From the NCBI GenBank assembly GCA_022791975.1, contig JAAWAC010000051.1, forward strand, positions 1-43,245: 43,245 bases of DNA, read 5' to 3'. Shown here one piece after another: positions 39,169-43,245 of the stretch. The position numbers were made by a program, and so were the translations under genes. Source of the stretch: Lachnospiraceae bacterium. Lineage in GTDB: Bacteria; Bacillota; Clostridia; Lachnospirales; Lachnospiraceae. Within the stretch, counting starts at the first letter, position 1. Every line of letters starts with the position of its first letter. The notes beneath the pieces were generated by a model that was not told the DNA's origin, searched no databases, and saw nothing but the letters and a program-made list of their open reading frames with translations.

Positions 39169-39612
39169 TCAAATCTTTCTATATTTTACAAAAGATAACA
39201 TATATTTTCCCATCGACCGCTGGAGCGGATAAATAAATTGCACAGATTCATGGAAATCGAGTCTACTGTTTAACCAGATATCGCACATACCAGACGGATT
39301 TAAAGATACAAAATTTAATTTTCCAAAATCAACCGAGGCTGATATAACTGAATATGTGCCATAAGTAATTGTTCTTGGTGCATATTCGGGGGATATAGTA
39401 AAGATTTCTTTAACGCCTCCACTGAAACTTGGTTTTATGGTAATACACATTATCACAACAACGTTTTCTGCATATGCATAAGAGACAGAGCATTTTTCAA
39501 CATCACGTGTGATTTTTCCTGAATAATTAATATAGCTTAATTCTTCATGTAGTTTGGAAAATTTTTCTTTTAATTCCTCATTTTCTTTCTTTAAGTTTTC
39601 TATCTCTTCCAA
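39169..39612 (-). CDS. Short tail-tip protein with 5' frameshift at a C7 tract
   Basis: The 147-aa frame has no ribosome site at its apparent TTG start (39612). The likely original start is ATG 39640-39638, which overlaps the previous gene's TGA (ATGA) and follows AGGA. A run of seven C (minus strand, 39627-39621) puts that ATG one base out of frame; six C would give MTGNSPLYVLEEIENL joined to this frame. The protein starts with a coiled coil (EEIENLKKENEELKEKFSKL). Its C-terminal beta domain (SVSYAYAENVVVIMCITIKP...YAPRTITYGTYS...VQFIYPL) is paralogous to that of the upstream gene. It is therefore off by mutation or by slipped-strand phase variation. Confidence 0.7.
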   Translation of the reverse strand: MEEIENLKKENEELKEKFSKLHEELSYINYSGKITRDVEKCSVSYAYAENVVVIMCITIKPSFSGGVKEIFTISPEYAPRTITYGTYSVISASVDFGKLNFVSLNPSGMCDIWLNSRLDFHESVQFIYPLQRSMGKYMLSFVKYRKI

Positions 39613-39636
39613 TACATATAGGGGGGGAATTCCCTG

Positions 39637-40071
39637 TCATAGTTTGATCCTGCTAATTTCATTTTTTAATGGATAAATAAATTGCACAAGTTCGCCGTAA
39701 GTAAGTTCTTCTTTCAACCAAATGCTGAACGCCCCTGCTGTGCTTATGAATGCTGTATTAAGTTTTCCGTTATTAGCTCCTGATGATACGATTGAAAATA
39801 AACCATAACAAGTTTCTCTTGGTGCATATTTGGAGTCTATGGTCAGAACACTATCACCGCTTGTAAAACCCGGCTTTATGCCAATGCATATTGTCACTAC
39901 GCCATTTTCGGCATATGCATAGCGAAGAACACATTTTGTATCATCAAAAGTAATTTTGTCCGATAATCTAATATACTGATTGCTTGTTGTTATCTCTATA
40001 ATTTCATTTTCAAGAGCTTGTATTTTATTCAAAAGTGCGAGGGAGTCTGCCCCCCCTATCAAATTATTCAT
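39637..40071 (-). CDS. Short tail-tip protein with a G7 tract near its start
   Basis: The 144-aa protein starts at ATG 40071 with AAGGAAGG upstream. The N-terminus MNNLIGGADSLALLNKIQALENEI is encoded across seven G in a row (minus strand, 40056-40050), in frame here. The C-terminal beta domain (VLRYAYAENGVVTICIGIKPGFTSG...YAPRETCYGLFS...VQFIYPL) is about half identical to that of the downstream gene, indicating tandem duplication. It probably forms a trimeric tail spike or receptor-binding tip. Confidence 0.7.
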   Translation of the reverse strand: MNNLIGGADSLALLNKIQALENEIIEITTSNQYIRLSDKITFDDTKCVLRYAYAENGVVTICIGIKPGFTSGDSVLTIDSKYAPRETCYGLFSIVSSGANNGKLNTAFISTAGAFSIWLKEELTYGELVQFIYPLKNEISRIKL

Positions 40072-40073
40072 AA

Positions 40074-40378
40074 CATTCCTTCCTTTTCATGGCCCATGTT
40101 ACCCAAATTGTTGCGCGTATAACGGATCTGCTATTATTATGTAATCTAACCTTTCCGTCGCTGGTAAATCTTTTTAACGTAATTTCATTTCTGTCGCAAT
40201 CATTACAGTGATGGAACTTAATAAATCATATTTTTCTATCGTTGGCGGTTGCACTGTCACATAATTTTGTCCAGTTGCAGAATCAATTTTCGGTCCATAT
40301 AAGAGATAATTATCTCTGATTTTATCTATTAAGGCAAAGGAGTTATTACCCCTAGAAAAATTTCCATGGTTACACTTC
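40074..40378 (-). pseudogene. Frameshifted member of the tail-tip array
   Basis: One minus-strand frame gives NFSRGNNSFALIDKIRDNYLL then YGPKIDSATGQNYVTVQPP and IATEMKLR before a stop; it has no start codon. The ATG with ribosome site (about 40367) is one base out of frame. After the stop another frame gives FTSDGKVRLHNNSRSVIRATI then WVTW up to the next gene. The N-terminal motif matches the neighbours' MNN(F/L)xGxxSLALLxKI. Two indels therefore break a third paralogue. Confidence 0.7.
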
Positions 40379-40379
40379 C

Positions 40380-40772
40380 TTAATTAATAGTAGGGATATC
40401 CCCTTGTATAATCATAAGTGTGCATTCCAAATTTGCCTGTGACTGATTGTTGATGATAAATTCTTGCTCGTATTCTTCTCCGCTTATTTCTATAGTAACG
40501 TATTCACTTGTGATTATATTCCCAACGTGATATCTTAAAGCTGTGCCTGAACCATAGCCAGACAAAACATATGTTCCAGTGGCGCTTCCGGTAGTGCCTT
40601 GCATAAAGAGCATTTGTGTAAATGGAGCCCATCGCTCCATAATTTTTCGGTTTTTGTTGGCGGGCAGCTCGAAGTTGATTACCTCTAATTTACCCAAGTA
40701 GCGTTTCTCCAATTTCTCAAGTCTATCCATAAGCTCTAAAATTCCGGAGCCTGAATTTGTCATGTTTGACAT
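40380..40772 (-). CDS. Short tail-tip protein
   Basis: The start is ATG 40772 (130 aa), after a GGGGG site; an earlier in-frame start at 40811 lies inside the upstream gene. The N-terminus MSNMTNSGSGILELMDRLEKLEKRYLGK keeps the family's short helix. A jelly-roll-like beta domain (QMLFMQGTTGSATGTYVLSGYG...YEQEFIINNQSQANLECTLMIIQGD) follows. It is the first of the array of small tail-tip genes after the large fibre. Confidence 0.7.
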   Translation of the reverse strand: MSNMTNSGSGILELMDRLEKLEKRYLGKLEVINFELPANKNRKIMERWAPFTQMLFMQGTTGSATGTYVLSGYGSGTALRYHVGNIITSEYVTIEISGEEYEQEFIINNQSQANLECTLMIIQGDIPTIN

Positions 40773-40783
40773 GGTAATTCCCC

Positions 40784-42985
40784 CTACTTTAATGCAATTA
40801 ATGCCCCACAAAATGTTATTTTAGGTTGATTGATTAAATTTCCAGTCACAAAATAACTATTAACACCATCATAATAATTATACATTGCTAAATCTACATG
40901 CGCGATATTATTATCAATAATTGTCATCATTCTACCTAAAAGCTTAAATTCATCAGGTGATTGATTAAACAAGTTTGTATTTTTTGCTTTGGCAATAACA
41001 GAATATTGATTGCCTGATGCATTAATAATAGGCAACTGGGGCGGGTTGTCTATTGTAAATCCAGAACTAACAGTAAAAACAAAATTATTATTACTAACGC
41101 TTAGTCCACTTACTCCGTTCTCACTTTCAAATGATACAGGATTAAAATTCAAGATTTTTTCCACATCCTCCACCCTATCAAACCACCCCTGCATCCCCGC
41201 CAGTAAAGTAGTGCCCTCGGTAGCCTGGGTGTATGTACCTTTTAGCTTAAGTATATACTGTTTCGCTGGAGGTTCTAAACAAACAATTTTGACAGCGCCG
41301 TCCAATGGTATAACATCAGTAATATTCGCTGCGATCTTAGATTCCTCAGAAGATAATACAGGGCCACTGCGCACAATATCCCAGGATCCTTGTGCAGCAG
41401 ATACCATTCCCTCCACAGCAATCGTATTCTCATATCGATGGTATTCTTCATTCAGTGTAAAACCATCTATGGGCACAACCACTGCAACAGTATTATCTAC
41501 AAACTCTAATTGTTGCGTTGGGACACCTTTTAAAATAATATAAACATCTCTATCTGGCTTATCTGCGGCATAAAAAGTGATTTCTGCATATTTTGTAGAA
41601 TATCCAGTAATAAGGCTATATGCATATTGCATGTAATCCCAAATTTTATCTGAAACAGCAGAATCATCCAACATATATAAAGGCGTCATACCTTCACGTA
41701 TTTCTGGAAGAGACAAGGTTAAAGAGTAAGGGGCGGAATTACCTATCCAATCAGAAGAAAGAAGAGTAACAGGAATATCTAAGCTTGCATTTCCATTAGG
41801 AGTATTCCATGTTCCATCGTCGCGCAAATATTTTTCTCCGGTTCCTTCCAATTTTGGACATAAACCATCCGATTCTGTTGATACAATACCAGACGCAGTG
41901 TTACTATCGCCAACAAATTCATAATAAGTTCCATTATATCTAAAACTATAAGTTCCATTTTTTTGCAAATAATTTCTGGCAATAGGCGTATCTTTATAAT
42001 AAATATCTTTTGCACCTGTGTTATTTACATTTAGAGTTATGTTATCAACAGTATTGGAAGAGAGAAATTTTACTGTGATTTCTGTTCCATTTACTAAACT
42101 GAAATCTTCGCAATCTACAATTTTTTCTGTGGCAGTAGCAGAAGTAGAGCATATTCCATAATTGGAAGATAACAATTTCTCAGATCCAGAAAGTTCATCA
42201 ATACTTGTTGGTATCGTAATATTTACCTTTCTATCTTCAGAAATCTCTATATCTTCGCCGTTTTGCTGGATTCCAATAATAACATTTTTTTCCGCGTCGG
42301 AGGGAGAATGTTCTGATACACTGTGGGCATATGCCGAACTCCAATTAGCAATAGATTCAGAAGTAACGCTGTCTAAAAGAGCTTTATTTTCATGCACATG
42401 TTTTTGGGTATTGGCATCCTCATATTTAATATGGTCCTCTTTGCTCAATAAACCATCGGTATCATCGGTTGCCTTTGGTATAGCGTTGGCAGAAATAGCA
42501 ATCCAAGATCCTCCATTAAAACGATAGGTATAATCAGTATCCTTAACATTTACTGTCCAACCGTCCTCGGGATTTGGATATGTTGTGGCAATATCTTCAT
42601 AGGTATCTACAGATTCTTTCCAATCAATTTTTGTCTCTAACAAAGACAATTTATTATCCACTTCATTAGGGGTATAGGGTTTATACCCCAATGCACTTGT
42701 GACATTGTCCTGTGTAAGTTCATTTCTAATGGTTGCGGATGATTTATTCTCAACATTACCAAGGCCAACTTGGAGTTTATCTACTTCATGTGGATTATTT
42801 TTGTTATTTATATGTGCATTCAAGGATTCTTTTGTTGCTAATAAATTATCCTGGCTCTGATTTTTTTGATCAAGCTTATGGAGCTCCGAGTCTATTACGG
42901 TATTATTTTTATTAAATACTTGAACACTGTAACGCTCTGGAGATTTTGGTAATTCTAATTTTTTATATTGCGTATAGTCAGGCAT
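40784..42985 (-). CDS. Large phage tail fibre protein
   Basis: The 733-aa protein starts at ATG 42985 with AAGGAGGAA upstream. The N-terminus (YTQYKKLELPKSPERYSVQVFN) is a baseplate-docking segment. Typical tail-fibre repeats follow: HINNKNNPHEVDKLQVGLGNV, then IRNELTQDNVTSALGYKPYTP (about 58-112). A VNVKDTDYTYRFNGGSWIAIS unit comes next, then several beta domains with CPKLEGTGEKYLRDDGTWNTP, a pattern seen in BppU- or fibre-type tip proteins. The C-terminus (about 620-733) is probably the receptor-binding part. Composition is A+T rich compared with the chromosomal genes. No tail-tube, capsid or lysis genes are in the window, so prophage versus tailocin cannot be decided. Confidence 0.85.
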   Translation of the reverse strand: MPDYTQYKKLELPKSPERYSVQVFNKNNTVIDSELHKLDQKNQSQDNLLATKESLNAHINNKNNPHEVDKLQVGLGNVENKSSATIRNELTQDNVTSALGYKPYTPNEVDNKLSLLETKIDWKESVDTYEDIATTYPNPEDGWTVNVKDTDYTYRFNGGSWIAISANAIPKATDDTDGLLSKEDHIKYEDANTQKHVHENKALLDSVTSESIANWSSAYAHSVSEHSPSDAEKNVIIGIQQNGEDIEISEDRKVNITIPTSIDELSGSEKLLSSNYGICSTSATATEKIVDCEDFSLVNGTEITVKFLSSNTVDNITLNVNNTGAKDIYYKDTPIARNYLQKNGTYSFRYNGTYYEFVGDSNTASGIVSTESDGLCPKLEGTGEKYLRDDGTWNTPNGNASLDIPVTLLSSDWIGNSAPYSLTLSLPEIREGMTPLYMLDDSAVSDKIWDYMQYAYSLITGYSTKYAEITFYAADKPDRDVYIILKGVPTQQLEFVDNTVAVVVPIDGFTLNEEYHRYENTIAVEGMVSAAQGSWDIVRSGPVLSSEESKIAANITDVIPLDGAVKIVCLEPPAKQYILKLKGTYTQATEGTTLLAGMQGWFDRVEDVEKILNFNPVSFESENGVSGLSVSNNNFVFTVSSGFTIDNPPQLPIINASGNQYSVIAKAKNTNLFNQSPDEFKLLGRMMTIIDNNIAHVDLAMYNYYDGVNSYFVTGNLINQPKITFCGALIALK

Positions 42986-43014
42986 TTAATTCCTCCTTCA
43001 TACTTATTAAAAGG

Positions 43015-43056
43015 GGGTGTCGCAAAATCATCAAATTAGATGATTGAGCGTCACCC
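43015..43056. repeat. Imperfect 18-bp palindrome upstream of the tail fibre gene
   Basis: 43015-43032 and 43039-43056 pair at 15 of 18 positions around a 6-nt loop (gggtgtcgc... / ...gcgtcaccc). It resembles an insertion-sequence end or a terminator-like hairpin. With the gene fragment beyond it, an element boundary is possible. Confidence 0.5.
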
Positions 43057-43147
43057 TCGCTCTATGTGCAGAAAATCTGGAAAGTATCCTTTGGTGTTTG
43101 GAAGACTTCCCTGAGTTTTTGCGTACTTTAATAATACTGCTGTTTTT

Positions 43148-43245
43148 CTATGGTTTATGCGGTCTCTTTGACTGGAAAGAAATAACTCCCTGTTCGATCT
43201 TTTTGTATCTTTCCATGTAGTTTATTGATGTTTTAGCCCATACAC
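43148..43245 (-). CDS. C-terminal part of an unidentified protein (cut by window end)
   Basis: The minus-strand frame entering at the window end reads WAKTSINYMERYKKIEQGVI then SFQSKRPHKP and stops at TAG (43150-43148). About 31 codons are visible. The stop is followed by 160 nt before the tail fibre gene, including the palindrome at 43015-43056. It could be the end of a transposase or of an upstream phage gene; the fragment is too short to tell. Confidence 0.4.
   Translation of the reverse strand, partial: VWAKTSINYMERYKKIEQGVISFQSKRPHKP

Overview
The window looks like a chromosomal segment of a Gram-positive anaerobe of the Clostridia, most likely Lachnospiraceae-like. The signs are LPXTG-type sorting signals, class C sortases, a SipW/TasA-type secretion set, an ECF-type ThiW, ATG/GTG/TTG starts with AGGAGG sites, and a phage tail region much richer in A+T than the rest. 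This placement is inference; there is no rRNA or other strong marker here.

Layout. (1) 1-74 holds the last codons of a tyrosine recombinase. (2) 171-17007 is one large plus-strand surface-fibre locus. It starts with an AP2-domain regulator whose ribosome site lies inside a leader hairpin, then a BTAD regulator, a small unknown protein and a Ser/Lys signal peptidase. Next come a giant VWA tip adhesin with His/Cys repeats, a major pilin, two class C sortases and an FctA-like minor pilin. It ends with two SipW-dependent (TasA/CalY-like) proteins, a SipW-type Ser/His signal peptidase and two further membrane-anchored surface proteins. A 14-bp-stem terminator closes it at about 17056-17099. Intergenic hairpins and a 104-bp tandem duplication separate the pilin and sortase genes and probably set their ratios. 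(3) 17161-25819 has its own strong promoter and a tight five-gene cassette I do not recognise: a P-loop ATPase with a Cys cluster, a 502-aa unknown, a 970-aa unknown, a ParA/MinD-type ATPase and an HD-domain protein with a zinc ribbon. This is the best candidate for an undescribed (possibly defence) system. (4) 25834-30370 is a thiamine salvage/synthesis operon (thiC-thiW-thiD-thiM-thiE) behind a consensus promoter, a TPP riboswitch and an intrinsic terminator with a matching antiterminator. (5) 30321-33000 holds, on the minus strand, a zinc-ribbon membrane protein, tRNA-Glu(CTC) and a MetA with Glu111, which predicts homoserine O-acetyltransferase.

(6) 33280-43245 is a decaying phage or tailocin tail-fibre region, mostly minus strand, closed by a strong terminator at 33281-33329. 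It contains a 733-aa tail fibre and an array of short related tail-tip proteins, several of them frameshifted or stop-interrupted. It also contains a tail-fibre gene whose C-terminal half sits in a DNA segment flanked by 67-bp inverted repeats (66/67 identical), with an alternative C-terminus on the other strand in matching frame. A broken tyrosine recombinase, a second decayed alternative C-terminus and a likely type I toxin-antitoxin pair lie beside it. I read this as an invertible (shufflon-like) host-range switch that may have lost its local recombinase.

All positions and motif comparisons were made by eye; no database search was possible.
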